From: DATFLS01 sp964413425
GTDB taxonomy: Bacteria; Fidelibacterota; JAANXI01
Reading direction: 5' to 3'
Length of the DNA stretch: 64,000 nucleotides
NCBI GenBank assembly: GCA_964413425.1
Contig: CAYPST010000006.1
Location: 14,973 to 78,972 of the forward strand
The translations under genes were made by a program, and so were the position numbers. This document shows, in pieces, positions 17,304 to 25,915 of the stretch; positions within the stretch are counted from its first letter, which is position 1, and the number at the start of each line of letters is the position of its first letter. Below the pieces are notes generated by a model. That model worked only from the letters and a program-made list of their open reading frames with translations. It did no database searches and was not told where the DNA came from.

Positions 17304-17984
17304 TCACTCGGTCTCTTCTTCTCCCGGTTCTTCTTCTGCCGCTTCTCCTTCGGCTTCTTCGCCCTCCAGTTCTTCGGCTTCTTCGCCTTCCAGCAGTTCC
17401 AGTTCTTCTTCCTCTTCCACCTCTTCCTCGACCACAATTCTGGTCGGATGGACCACCGTGGCTACGGCGCGGTCCGGGCTCTCCAGAATCTCAATGTCCG
17501 CGTACTCCAGATCCCCTATCTGAATGGAATCTCCCATATCCAGCTCTCTCACATCCACATCCAGCGCATCCGGAATCTTGCTGGGAATGGTTTTAATCGC
17601 CGCATCCCACATGGCCTGCTCCAGGATACCACCTGATTCGGACACCCCAATCGGTTCTCCCACCAGATTAATGGCAACCCGGGTTTCCACAGCCTGTCCT
17701 TCCACGATACCCAGAAAATCCACGTGCAGGATCTCCTCGGTGACCGGATGATGCTGAATCTCACGATAGATGGCCGGCTGCTTTTTTCGACCGATTTTCA
17801 AATTGACAATCTTGGCCCCCGAATTTATGGCAGCCGCAAGATCCCCTTTCTCAATTGCGATAGGGGTGGATTCCACCTGCTGAGAATAGACCACTCCGGG
17901 AATCTTCTCCTCGCGGCGCAGCTGGCTGGTGGCTTTCTTACCGGTCTCTTTCCGTTTTTTCACTTTTAAATCAAATGTCGCCAT
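17304..17984 (-). CDS. rplY: 50S ribosomal protein L25 (Ctc type) with acidic C-terminal tail
   Basis: 226 residues: the 5S rRNA-binding L25 domain (KVKKRKETGKKATSQLRR, IPGVVYSQQ) in the first 95, the TL5/Ctc beta domain (VNLVGEPIGVSESGGIL, IPDALDVDVREL) to about residue 180, then a 45-residue glutamate-rich tail. This is the long general-stress form. It precedes pth and follows prs, a conserved arrangement (prs-rplY-pth). Confidence 0.95.
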   Translation of the reverse strand: MATFDLKVKKRKETGKKATSQLRREEKIPGVVYSQQVESTPIAIEKGDLAAAINSGAKIVNLKIGRKKQPAIYREIQHHPVTEEILHVDFLGIVEGQAVETRVAINLVGEPIGVSESGGILEQAMWDAAIKTIPSKIPDALDVDVRELDMGDSIQIGDLEYADIEILESPDRAVATVVHPTRIVVEEEVEEEEELELLEGEEAEELEGEEAEGEAAEEEPGEEETE

Positions 17985-18018
17985 AATTCACCTCTATTTG
18001 CTGTGCTCTTCTTCCCCT

Positions 18019-18966
18019 TCAGACATCAAAGAGTGAGCTAATCGATTCTTCATCGTGAATCCGCTTGATTGCTTCCCCGAACACCGGGCCCACACTGATG
18101 ATTTCCAGCGTGTCAAATTGCTTCTCCTCGGAAATTTTCAGGGTATTGGTGACGGTGAATCGTTCGATGGGAGAATTGACAATCCGCCGGACGGCCGGCC
18201 CGGATAAGACCGCATGGGCGGCAACGGCATGGATGAAGTTGGCGCCCTTCTCATGGATCATTGTAGCCGCGGTAGTCATGGTGCCGGCGGTATCAACCAG
18301 ATCATCAATGATCAACACATTTTTCTGTTCAATGTCCCCAATCACATGCATCACTTCCGAACGGTTCTGCTCCGGACGCCTTTTATCAATGATGGCCAGC
18401 GATGCTCCCAGCATCTGCGCATAGGATCGGGCCATCGGGATGCTTCCCACATCGGGAGCCAGGATCACCAGATTATCATACGCTTGTTTTTTGAGATACG
18501 GCATCAGAGCGATTTTGGAATAGAGATGATCAAAGGGAATATCAAAAAAGCCCTGAATCTGGGTGGAGTGCAGATCCATCGTCAAGATGCGATCCGCACC
18601 GGCCTCCGTGAGTAACGTCGCCATTAATCGGGCGGAAATCGGTACCCGCGGCTGATCCTTTCTGTCCTGCCGGGCGTATCCGTAATACGGTATTACCGCC
18701 GTGATCCGGTGGGCCGAGGCGCGTTTGGCGGCGTCAATCATCAAGAGCAATTCCATGATGTTTTCAGCGGGAGTATTCGTGGATTGTATCAAAAACACAT
18801 CCGTGCCGCGGATATTCTCTTCAAATTTCACCCACAACTCACCGTCACTGAAATTCTTGATCACTAATTTTCCGAGTGGGAACTCTAAATAATCCGATAT
18901 TTCCCGGGCCAACGCCGGATTGGCTCGCCCGGTAAAAATCTTTGCGGGATGTGCGTGCATCGACAT
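18019..18966 (-). CDS. prs: Ribose-phosphate pyrophosphokinase (PRPP synthetase)
   Basis: 315 residues. The flexible ATP loop and catalytic motifs are present: NFSDGELWVKFEENIRG, YYGYARQDRKDQPR, and the PRPP-binding loop LIIDDLVDTAGTM near residue 218. It makes PRPP from ribose-5-phosphate and ATP for nucleotide, His and Trp synthesis. It begins 35 bases after the tRNA-Gln gene on the same strand and is followed by rplY, so tRNA and mRNA may share a transcript. Confidence 0.97.
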   Translation of the reverse strand: MSMHAHPAKIFTGRANPALAREISDYLEFPLGKLVIKNFSDGELWVKFEENIRGTDVFLIQSTNTPAENIMELLLMIDAAKRASAHRITAVIPYYGYARQDRKDQPRVPISARLMATLLTEAGADRILTMDLHSTQIQGFFDIPFDHLYSKIALMPYLKKQAYDNLVILAPDVGSIPMARSYAQMLGASLAIIDKRRPEQNRSEVMHVIGDIEQKNVLIIDDLVDTAGTMTTAATMIHEKGANFIHAVAAHAVLSGPAVRRIVNSPIERFTVTNTLKISEEKQFDTLEIISVGPVFGEAIKRIHDEESISSLFDV

Positions 18967-19001
18967 GTTGCGGATTCATCCTCCACTCAGTTGAACAGTT
19001 G

Positions 19002-19072
19002 CTCGGGGGCAGGGATTCGAACCCCAATTCTCGGCGCCAAAGGCCGATGTCTTGCCATTAGACGACCCCCGA
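19002..19072 (-). tRNA. tRNA-Gln (anticodon TTG)
   Basis: On the minus strand the 71 bases fold as a cloverleaf: acceptor TCGGGGG pairs with CCCCCGA, discriminator G; anticodon stem TCGGC/GCCGA encloses loop CTTTGGC, giving anticodon TTG (UUG, Gln); the T-arm has GGTTCGAATCC. The 3' CCA is not encoded. It lies between ispE and prs, a classic location. Confidence 0.93.
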
Positions 19073-19129
19073 TCCTTCTCGAATCCTTTTCAGGGGGACT
19101 CAGATATTCGAACATCAGTGAAGGATGAC

Positions 19130-20008
19130 TCAGTGACTGATAATGGATTGCAGCCGCGGAATATCCCTGCGAACAGGATTGACCAACTCACATCGATAGT
19201 ACCCGGCCAATTCCGCCTGCGCACGCTCAGCTGTCGCTTCATCCGGAAAAATACCGAAGATCGCTGACCCGCTCCCGGATAAACTCACGTAATCAGCCCG
19301 GAGGTGAAATAAACGATCTCTGATTTCACCGATCTTCGAATATCGCTGTATCACCAGCGGTTCAAATACATTGGTAAACCGCCGGTCTTCTTCCCCGTTT
19401 TCAAAAAATCTTTTAAACTTATTTTCATCGGACATCTTTGTCAAGGTATATTTCACATTCGCATATGCCCACCGGGTGGAGATGTGGATATCCGGTATAA
19501 TCAGCACAATCGGACTGTCGATTGCTGCCGGAAGCGGGGTGATTTCTTCGCCGATGCCGGTGCCCCGGGCAGTGCCCCCATATAAGAAAAAAGGGACGTC
19601 GGCCCCCAGCTCCTGTGCGAGGGCAGTGAGCAGTGTCTCGGACACCGGGAGGCGAAAGAGCTGACTCAGCCCCAGAAGAGTGGTGGCAGCGTTACTGCTC
19701 CCGCCCCCCAGCCCGGCTCCAATGGGAATATTCTTTTGCAGATATATCCGTACCGAACCCATTTCGGGAAATTCCCCGGCAAGTAAATCATACGCACGGA
19801 CGCACAGATTCGAATCCTCCCCAGGCAAATCAGGATGATCACATTGCAGATCAACCCCTTCACCCTTCTTATGGGAAAAGGTGAGGATATCGCCGAAATC
19901 GATCTCCTGAAAAATGGTATCAATGAGGTGGTAACCGTCCGGCCGCCGCCCCATTATCCGGAGGCCAAGGTTGATTTTCGCGTTGGAGCGCAGGGTAAGA
20001 TCATTCAT
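19130..20008 (-). CDS. ispE: 4-diphosphocytidyl-2-C-methyl-D-erythritol kinase
   Basis: 292 residues of the GHMP kinase fold. AKINLGLRIMGRRPDGYH opens the protein, and the ATP loop PIGAGLGGGSSNAA lies near residue 95; GSGSAIFGIF is the third GHMP motif. It phosphorylates CDP-ME in the MEP isoprenoid pathway. The ATG overlaps the gltX stop as ATGA. ispD and ispF lie upstream on the same strand, so three MEP genes are in one transcriptional block. Confidence 0.96.
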   Translation of the reverse strand: MNDLTLRSNAKINLGLRIMGRRPDGYHLIDTIFQEIDFGDILTFSHKKGEGVDLQCDHPDLPGEDSNLCVRAYDLLAGEFPEMGSVRIYLQKNIPIGAGLGGGSSNAATTLLGLSQLFRLPVSETLLTALAQELGADVPFFLYGGTARGTGIGEEITPLPAAIDSPIVLIIPDIHISTRWAYANVKYTLTKMSDENKFKRFFENGEEDRRFTNVFEPLVIQRYSKIGEIRDRLFHLRADYVSLSGSGSAIFGIFPDEATAERAQAELAGYYRCELVNPVRRDIPRLQSIISH

Positions 20009-21474
20009 TCGGTCAGTTGTGCGCGCAGCCGATCGAGACAGGTCTCAATACCCAGGATTTCCACAACGGCCGGGAGGGCAGGACCATGTGCTTCACCGGT
20101 TAAGGCAATCCGGGTTGGCATCCAGAGATCTTTGCCCCGGACACCGGTTTCGTTTTGCACCTCTTTCATAATTGCCAGAAACCGCTTTTTTGTGATCGTC
20201 TCTTCGCCGGAAAATTTCCGAATCAGGGCCTCGAATACCGGCCGGGACGACTCCCGGGACACCATCTCCTGCAAGTCCGGATCCGCGCTGATTTCATCCG
20301 AGATATCCCTTGGAAGAAACACCGCGGTCCGCTCGGGTATTTCCGAGAGATACCGGAGGTTATCCCGGATTGCATCGATAATGAGCCGCATTTTCTTCTC
20401 CTCCGAGGTATCGAAACCAGCCTCCTCAAGGTAAGGCAAACTGAGCTCCAGCAACCGGTCAATATCCGTATCCCTGATATAGACGCCATTCATCCACTGC
20501 AGCTTCTCGACGTCAAAAACCGCCCCCGATTTCCCGATGCGTTCCAGGCTGAAATTCTCGATCAATTCCTCCAGTGAAAAGATCTCCTGCTCGTCACCGG
20601 GATGCCAACCCAGGAGAGCAACAAAATTCACCAGGGCTTCCGGGAGATACCCGGTCTTTCGATAGTCGCTAACCATTACAGCGCCCTGGCGCTTCGACAG
20701 TTTGGATCGATCTTCATTTAAGAGTAAGGGCAGATGCGCAAAAGACGGCACGTGCCAGCCAAAGTATTGATAAAGTAATATATGTTTGGGCGTACTGGGC
20801 AACCATTCCTCGCCCCGAATCACGTGGCTAATATCCATCAGATGATCGTCGACTACATTCGCCAGATGGTAGGTGGGATATCCATCCGATTTCAACAGAA
20901 TCTGATCATCGAGATTTTCATAAGGAATCGAAACATCGCCCCGGATATCATCCACAAACTGCATTTCATCTGTTTCCGGATCATCTGGAATCTTCATGCG
21001 AACCACATGCGGCATGCCGGCATCCAGGCGATTCCGGCTCTCTTTTTTCGTCAGCTTTCGACAGTGCTGGTCATACTTGGATCGACCATGACGTTCCATC
21101 TGCTGAGATCGCATTTTTTCCAGCCGTGCCTCGGAACAGAAACAATAATAGGCATTTCCCGCTTCGATTAACTGCTGTGCATATTGCTGATACAGGTCGA
21201 TCCGGGCCGACTGGACATACGGGCCACGGTTCCCTTTTTCCGCACCTTCGATTTCCGGTCCTTCATCATAACAAATCCCCGCCCAGAGCAAATTCCGGAT
21301 GATGTTCTCAGTCGCACCCTGCACTTCCCGCGATGTATCGGTATCTTCAATCCGGAGAACCAGGGCCCCGTGATGGTGCTGAGCAAACAGGTAATTATAC
21401 AGTGCCGTGCGCAGGCCGCCCACGTGCAGAAATCCGGTCGGACTTGGCGCAAATCTCACTCGTACCTGCGGCAT
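20005..21474 (-). CDS. gltX: Glutamyl-tRNA synthetase
   Basis: About 489 residues. Class I signatures are intact: RFAPSPTGFLHVGGLRTA (HIGH-type motif) and KLSKRQGAV (KMSKS-type motif) near residue 245. I take the ATG at 21474 because GGAGG stands five bases before it; two further ATGs lie 15 and 18 bases upstream without a comparable site. Charged Glu-tRNA is also the substrate of HemA, whose gene cluster lies at 50-61 kb. Overlaps ispE by four bases. Confidence 0.96.
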   Translation of the reverse strand: MPQVRVRFAPSPTGFLHVGGLRTALYNYLFAQHHHGALVLRIEDTDTSREVQGATENIIRNLLWAGICYDEGPEIEGAEKGNRGPYVQSARIDLYQQYAQQLIEAGNAYYCFCSEARLEKMRSQQMERHGRSKYDQHCRKLTKKESRNRLDAGMPHVVRMKIPDDPETDEMQFVDDIRGDVSIPYENLDDQILLKSDGYPTYHLANVVDDHLMDISHVIRGEEWLPSTPKHILLYQYFGWHVPSFAHLPLLLNEDRSKLSKRQGAVMVSDYRKTGYLPEALVNFVALLGWHPGDEQEIFSLEELIENFSLERIGKSGAVFDVEKLQWMNGVYIRDTDIDRLLELSLPYLEEAGFDTSEEKKMRLIIDAIRDNLRYLSEIPERTAVFLPRDISDEISADPDLQEMVSRESSRPVFEALIRKFSGEETITKKRFLAIMKEVQNETGVRGKDLWMPTRIALTGEAHGPALPAVVEILGIETCLDRLRAQLTE

Positions 21475-21530
21475 CGTGTCCTCCGTCATCATATGTGCTT
21501 CATATCCTCTTCATATAAAATTTGATGGTG

Positions 21531-22154
21531 CTAATGCTCGCGCTTTGTTCTCTTATTTCCAACAGGTAAGCAGATATGAAAATATCCCCAGAGGATGAAA
21601 TACGCCCCCAGGATTATAAAAACCGCCATATTATACTGCCGCATCCAATGCATCACTTTACTCCAGTTCTCTCCTACCTGGCTGCCCGCGTAAATTAACA
21701 TACCATTCCAGAGAATACAACTTACGGAACCCAGTCCGACCACCACCCGCCAGTCGTATTTTGCAATCCCGGCGACCAGGGAAATAATTGCCCGGATTCC
21801 TGAAAAAAAGCGGTTGAACGCAATCAGCAGTATTCCGCGGTGCCGGAACAGCGCCTCCACCTCTTTAATGGACTCCCGATTCAAATATTTCCAATCTTTG
21901 CGATAAAAATATTGCCGACCGAATTGCATCCCCAGACCATACAGAATTAAAAACCCCGCCAGACTTCCCACGGTGGTAATGAGATACGTCAGCCAGAATC
22001 CGAGTGTCCCTATTCCAACCATGTATGCCCCGACCAGGGTAAAGGAATCTCCGGGAAACGGCGGAAAGAGATTTTCCACCAACGTCGTGAGAAATAATAC
22101 ACCGTAGGCCAGGAGGGGAGGGAGTGTCTCGAGTAGATCATGTACTTGTTCCAT
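21531..22154 (-). CDS. DedA family membrane protein
   Basis: About 207 residues counted from the ATG at 22154, which avoids the overlap with ispF that a start at 22193 would cause. The DedA/SNARE-associated core is visible: VENLFPPFPGDSFTLVGAYMVG with the acidic and proline residues of helix 1, FGRQYFYRKDWKYLNRES, and FNRFFSGIRAIISLVAGIAKYDWR with the conserved arginine. DedA proteins are inner-membrane half-transporters linked to lipid carrier flipping and membrane homeostasis. It is four bases after ispF and 56 before gltX. Confidence 0.9.
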   Translation of the reverse strand: MEQVHDLLETLPPLLAYGVLFLTTLVENLFPPFPGDSFTLVGAYMVGIGTLGFWLTYLITTVGSLAGFLILYGLGMQFGRQYFYRKDWKYLNRESIKEVEALFRHRGILLIAFNRFFSGIRAIISLVAGIAKYDWRVVVGLGSVSCILWNGMLIYAGSQVGENWSKVMHWMRQYNMAVFIILGAYFILWGYFHICLPVGNKRTKREH

Positions 22155-22158
22155 ACGG

Positions 22159-22635
22159 TTATCTGCTAATGAGTACGGTCGACAGCGCTGCAATCCCTTC
22201 GCCCGTGCCGAGAAATCCCAGATAATCCGTGGTGGTCGCCTTCACGGAAATATCATCCGGATCGCACCCGATGGCCTCGGCGACCCGATTTTTCATGGCA
22301 GAGATATAGGGAGAGAGTCTCGGAGATTGCACGATTATCGTGGAATCCGTATTCCGAATTTGATATCCCTCTTTTCGGATCAGTGCAAAGACACGCCCGA
22401 GCAGCGTTAAACTTGAAATGTCCTTGTACTCCGGATCCGAGGACGGGAAATGCGTTCCGATATCATCCAGATTTGCCGCCCCTAACAGCGCGTCCACAAG
22501 CGAATGACACAGCACATCTCCGTCGGAATGTCCCTCGATGCCGCACTCCGCCGGAATGGTTACCCCACCGAGAATCATGGGGCGCCCCCGGACAAGCCGG
22601 TGTACATCAACGCCAATCCCGGTTCGATAGCTCAT
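22159..22635 (-). CDS. ispF: 2-C-methyl-D-erythritol 2,4-cyclodiphosphate synthase
   Basis: 158 residues, standard length. GIGVDVHRLVRGRPMILGGV supplies the metal-binding Asp/His, EGHSDGDVLCHSLVDALLGAA the third ligand region, and KATTTDYLGFLGTGEGIAA the C-terminal signature. It makes the cyclic diphosphate of the MEP pathway. The start overlaps the end of ispD by four bases (ATGA), so the pair is coupled. Confidence 0.97.
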   Translation of the reverse strand: MSYRTGIGVDVHRLVRGRPMILGGVTIPAECGIEGHSDGDVLCHSLVDALLGAANLDDIGTHFPSSDPEYKDISSLTLLGRVFALIRKEGYQIRNTDSTIIVQSPRLSPYISAMKNRVAEAIGCDPDDISVKATTTDYLGFLGTGEGIAALSTVLISR

Positions 22636-23354
22636 GATAAACCTGTCTCTTTCCGATAAGCGAGGAGTGCCTGTGCGATCTCCAGATCATCGGAATCGGT
22701 CACTTTGAAATTCTGTTTGCTGCCGCGGATGAGCACCACCTGTTCACCCAGGTGTTCTACCAGCATGGCTTCATCTGTGCCGACAAAACCCGTGGCAAGG
22801 GCATTCTGGAACGCCCGGTACAGCAGATCGTACCGGAAAGTCTGTGGTGTCTGTGCCGACCATAAGACCGTCCGATCAATGGTGGCTTCAATGACAGTGC
22901 CATGACTCATCTTGACCGTATCCACCGCGGGTATTCCCACCACACTGCCGCCATATTTTTCCGCCGCTGTTACTGCCTCCCGAATGATCCCGGTCCGAAT
23001 GAAAATCCGGGCAGCATCATGAATCACTACCAGATCCGGTGATGTCGTTTTCAGGGTCTGCATCCCATTCCACACAGACTCCTGCCGGGTTTGCCCACCG
23101 GGAATCACCGCCCGGATTTTGGTGATCCCGAATGGCGTAATGGTCTCATCCCAGATGGCTGACATATCGTCCTCTCTGGATGGAATGACTATCTCCTCGA
23201 TAACATCACATTGTTCAAACGTCAAAAGGGTGTGAGTGAGCAGCGGTTTCCCGGCCAATCTGGCAAATTGCTTGGGTTGGTTGAGTTGCTTCTGCAGCCG
23301 GGTGCCGGCACCGGCGGCAGGAATAATTGCGGCAACGCGGGGGGAGGTGGACAC
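22632..23354 (-). CDS. ispD: 2-C-methyl-D-erythritol 4-phosphate cytidylyltransferase
   Basis: 240 residues. The nucleotidyltransferase loop IIPAAGAGTRLQKQLNQPKQF is split across residues 10-30; VVIHDAARIFI and the C-terminal GSKQNFKVTDSDDLEIA are the usual markers. It forms CDP-methylerythritol from MEP and CTP, the step before IspE. Coupled to ispF; 97 bases separate it from queA upstream. Confidence 0.96.
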   Translation of the reverse strand: MSTSPRVAAIIPAAGAGTRLQKQLNQPKQFARLAGKPLLTHTLLTFEQCDVIEEIVIPSREDDMSAIWDETITPFGITKIRAVIPGGQTRQESVWNGMQTLKTTSPDLVVIHDAARIFIRTGIIREAVTAAEKYGGSVVGIPAVDTVKMSHGTVIEATIDRTVLWSAQTPQTFRYDLLYRAFQNALATGFVGTDEAMLVEHLGEQVVLIRGSKQNFKVTDSDDLEIAQALLAYRKETGLS

Positions 23355-23451
23355 AACGCTACCCTGTTTGCGCTATCATACTACTCAGGATATTCACCTG
23401 CACGCACCTTCTGATATTCACTGATATTCATCCCACCGGGGGAGCATGTAC

Positions 23452-24528
23452 CTACAGAATTAACATGGCGTCACCATAACTCAGGAACCGATAATCCTCG
23501 TCCATGGCAATCTCATAGGCCCGGAGAATACGGTCCACGTCGTAAAATGCGCTGACCAGCATAAGCAAGGTGGACTGCGGCTGATGAAAATTCGTTACGA
23601 TGGCATCGACAATTTCAAACTCATACGGCGGATAGATAAATAGATCAGTCCATCCGTCCTTTGGCACGACATGTTTCCCCGCGATGTGGGAAGTTTCCAG
23701 CGCCCGGACGGTGGAGGTTCCCACTGCGAATATCCGGCCGCCCCGGTTCCGGGCTTTATTGATCGTCTCTGCAGCCTCCGGGGTCACTTTATAATTTTCG
23801 GAATGCATCCGGTGCCTGGTCAGGTCTCCGACTGTGACCGGTCGAAATGTTCCCAGCCCGATATGTAAGGTGATCTCGGCGAACTGCACCCCGTCCGCTT
23901 TCAATTCATCCATGAGCGATTCCGTGAAATGTAAGCCGGCCGTCGGGGCCGCGACTGCGCCGGGATTCTCTGCAAACACCGTCTGATAGGTTTGTTTGTC
24001 TTTGGGTTCGGGCGGCCGATTGATATACGGCGGGAGCGGCGATTGACCCAGGTTTTCAATGATATGGTAAAAATCATCCCGCTCGTAAAGGAACCGGACC
24101 ACACGTCCACCCGATATGGTATTGTCAATCACATCGCACTGCAGTTTATCGGTAATGGTCAACTTGTTCCCGATCCGAACCTTCCGCGCCGGATTCACCA
24201 GGACTTCCCAGATATTCACTTCCAGCTCCCGCAGCAGAAAAATTTCCACCCTGGCTTCGGTTTGATCTTTGACGGCAATCAGTCGTGCCGGAAAGACTTT
24301 CGTATTATTCACTACCATGACATCATCTTCATTGACATATTCGATAATATTCCGAAAGGTCCGATGTTCGATGTCCCGGGTATCTCGATCCAGTACCATC
24401 ATCTTCGAGATATCTCTGGGCTCCACAGGATATTGGGCGATGCGGTCTTCCGGAAGATCGTACTGAAAATCCTCTAACTGAGGTTTGTCGCTTTGCAGTA
24501 ATGGATCGATGCCATGTGATGTTGTCAT
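23452..24528 (-). CDS. queA: S-adenosylmethionine:tRNA ribosyltransferase-isomerase
   Basis: 358 residues. The N-terminal FQYDLPEDRIAQYPVEPRD, the central VAAPTAGLHFTESL and the C-terminal HQPQSTLLMLVSAF are QueA signatures. It transfers ribose from SAM to preQ1 at the wobble base of tRNA to give epoxyqueuosine. The ATG overlaps the end of ruvB by four bases, the frequent ruvB-queA arrangement. Confidence 0.96.
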   Translation of the reverse strand: MTTSHGIDPLLQSDKPQLEDFQYDLPEDRIAQYPVEPRDISKMMVLDRDTRDIEHRTFRNIIEYVNEDDVMVVNNTKVFPARLIAVKDQTEARVEIFLLRELEVNIWEVLVNPARKVRIGNKLTITDKLQCDVIDNTISGGRVVRFLYERDDFYHIIENLGQSPLPPYINRPPEPKDKQTYQTVFAENPGAVAAPTAGLHFTESLMDELKADGVQFAEITLHIGLGTFRPVTVGDLTRHRMHSENYKVTPEAAETINKARNRGGRIFAVGTSTVRALETSHIAGKHVVPKDGWTDLFIYPPYEFEIVDAIVTNFHQPQSTLLMLVSAFYDVDRILRAYEIAMDEDYRFLSYGDAMLIL

Positions 24529-25556
24529 GAGAATAATCTTTCCTGTGATGAACCCAGATCATGAGTTCGGTTAAAGTGCTGATACGCTAAACGTGTGGCT
24601 TTGCGGCCCCGTGGTGTACGATGGATGAATCCCTCTTTGATTAGAAAGGGCTCATAGACCTCCTCGATAGTGTCACTCTCTTCACCCACTGCCACTGCCA
24701 GGCTGTCAATACCCACCGGGCCGCCGTCAAACTTTCCGATAATGACCTCGAGGATCCGTTTATCCATTTCATCGAGGCCGGAGTCATCCACATCCAGTTT
24801 TTCGAGGGCGGCGGTGGCTACCTCCCGGGTGATGACGTTATCTGCTTCCACCTGGGCGAAATCCCGAATACGCCGCAACAAACGGTTACTGATGCGCGGG
24901 GTGCCCCGGGCTCGCCGGGCGATTTCCCTCGCGCCATCCTCCGTCACATCCACGCCCAGAATGGTGGCGGAACGCCGAACAATCCGGAACAAGTCCTCCG
25001 CGCCGTAATAATCCAATCGGGAGACGACCCCGAACCGATCCCGCATGGGAGACGTGAGCAATCCCGCTCTGGTGGTTGCGCCCACCAGGGTGAACTGCTC
25101 CAGGTTTAACTGGACACTGCGGGCATTCGGGCCCTTGTCAATCATGATATCAATGGTATAATCTTCCATGGCAGAATAGAGATATTCTTCCACCACATTA
25201 TTCAGCCGGTGAATCTCATCGATAAACAACACATCTCTCGGCGCAAGATTGGTGAGCAGGCCTGCCAGATCACCGGGACGCTCCAGCACCGGTCCGGAAG
25301 AGACCTTGATATTTACACCCAATTGATTGGCTACTATATAGGCAAGCGTGGTTTTTCCCAGTCCCGGAGGACCGAATAATAACAAATGATCCAGGGCGTC
25401 CCCACGCTCTTTCGCAGCCTGAATAAATACCCGCAGGTTATTCACCACCTTTTCCTGCCCGACAAATTCAGTAAAATCCGCGGGCCGGAGAGTGACGTCA
25501 AAATCTCGTTCATCCTCCAGAACATTCGGATATGTTGCTTCTGTGCGCATGGACAT
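24525..25556 (-). CDS. ruvB: Holliday junction branch-migration helicase RuvB
   Basis: About 343 residues. LRPADFTEFVGQEKV opens the AAA+ domain, Walker A is GPPGLGKTTLA, Walker B LFIDEIHRL, sensor GATTRAGLLT, arginine finger region RDRFGVVSRLDYY, and the C-terminal winged helix contains PRGRKATRLAYQH. With RuvA it drives branch migration. The frame is open up to 25604 but only through a TTG; starts at 25556 or 25550 agree best with homologues, none having a strong ribosome binding site. No ruvA or ruvC is nearby. Confidence 0.96.
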   Translation of the reverse strand: MSMRTEATYPNVLEDERDFDVTLRPADFTEFVGQEKVVNNLRVFIQAAKERGDALDHLLLFGPPGLGKTTLAYIVANQLGVNIKVSSGPVLERPGDLAGLLTNLAPRDVLFIDEIHRLNNVVEEYLYSAMEDYTIDIMIDKGPNARSVQLNLEQFTLVGATTRAGLLTSPMRDRFGVVSRLDYYGAEDLFRIVRRSATILGVDVTEDGAREIARRARGTPRISNRLLRRIRDFAQVEADNVITREVATAALEKLDVDDSGLDEMDKRILEVIIGKFDGGPVGIDSLAVAVGEESDTIEEVYEPFLIKEGFIHRTPRGRKATRLAYQHFNRTHDLGSSQERLFS

Positions 25557-25915
25557 TTTTATTGGTCGTGTACCGTACTCCATTAAATCATGTTGGTGGC
25601 TCAATACTCAATACTGGATTATTGCGAAGAAGACGGTGTTTAAAAACAGGGCCTCAGGTGAAAACACGCTACCGTTGCCATGATGTGCTTGAGTCCTCGG
25701 ACCTATTTTACCTTTCACACTCACCCACACCTGCCCTGTCCTGTCGGGATTCCTCATGTTCGGCGTAGACTGCAGGAATTGGTTTTCATCCGCATGAACC
25801 GCATAATTTCCACAAAAAATTACACCGTACATAATAAAAATAGATGTCTCTCAAAACAAGATGTTTTGCGTTCGCCAGGCGATTCCCATAAATTTGAACC
25901 GTTCAATGTAATAAT
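25557..25915. other. Intergenic region between uvrA and ruvB
   Basis: About 359 bases without a gene. A small stem with arms CAAAAC and GTTTTG (loop AAGAT) lies near 25853-25869, and GTGTTTAAAAAC near 25636 vaguely resembles a family A repeat end. The promoter of the ruvB-queA-isp block should be here. Confidence 0.4.
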
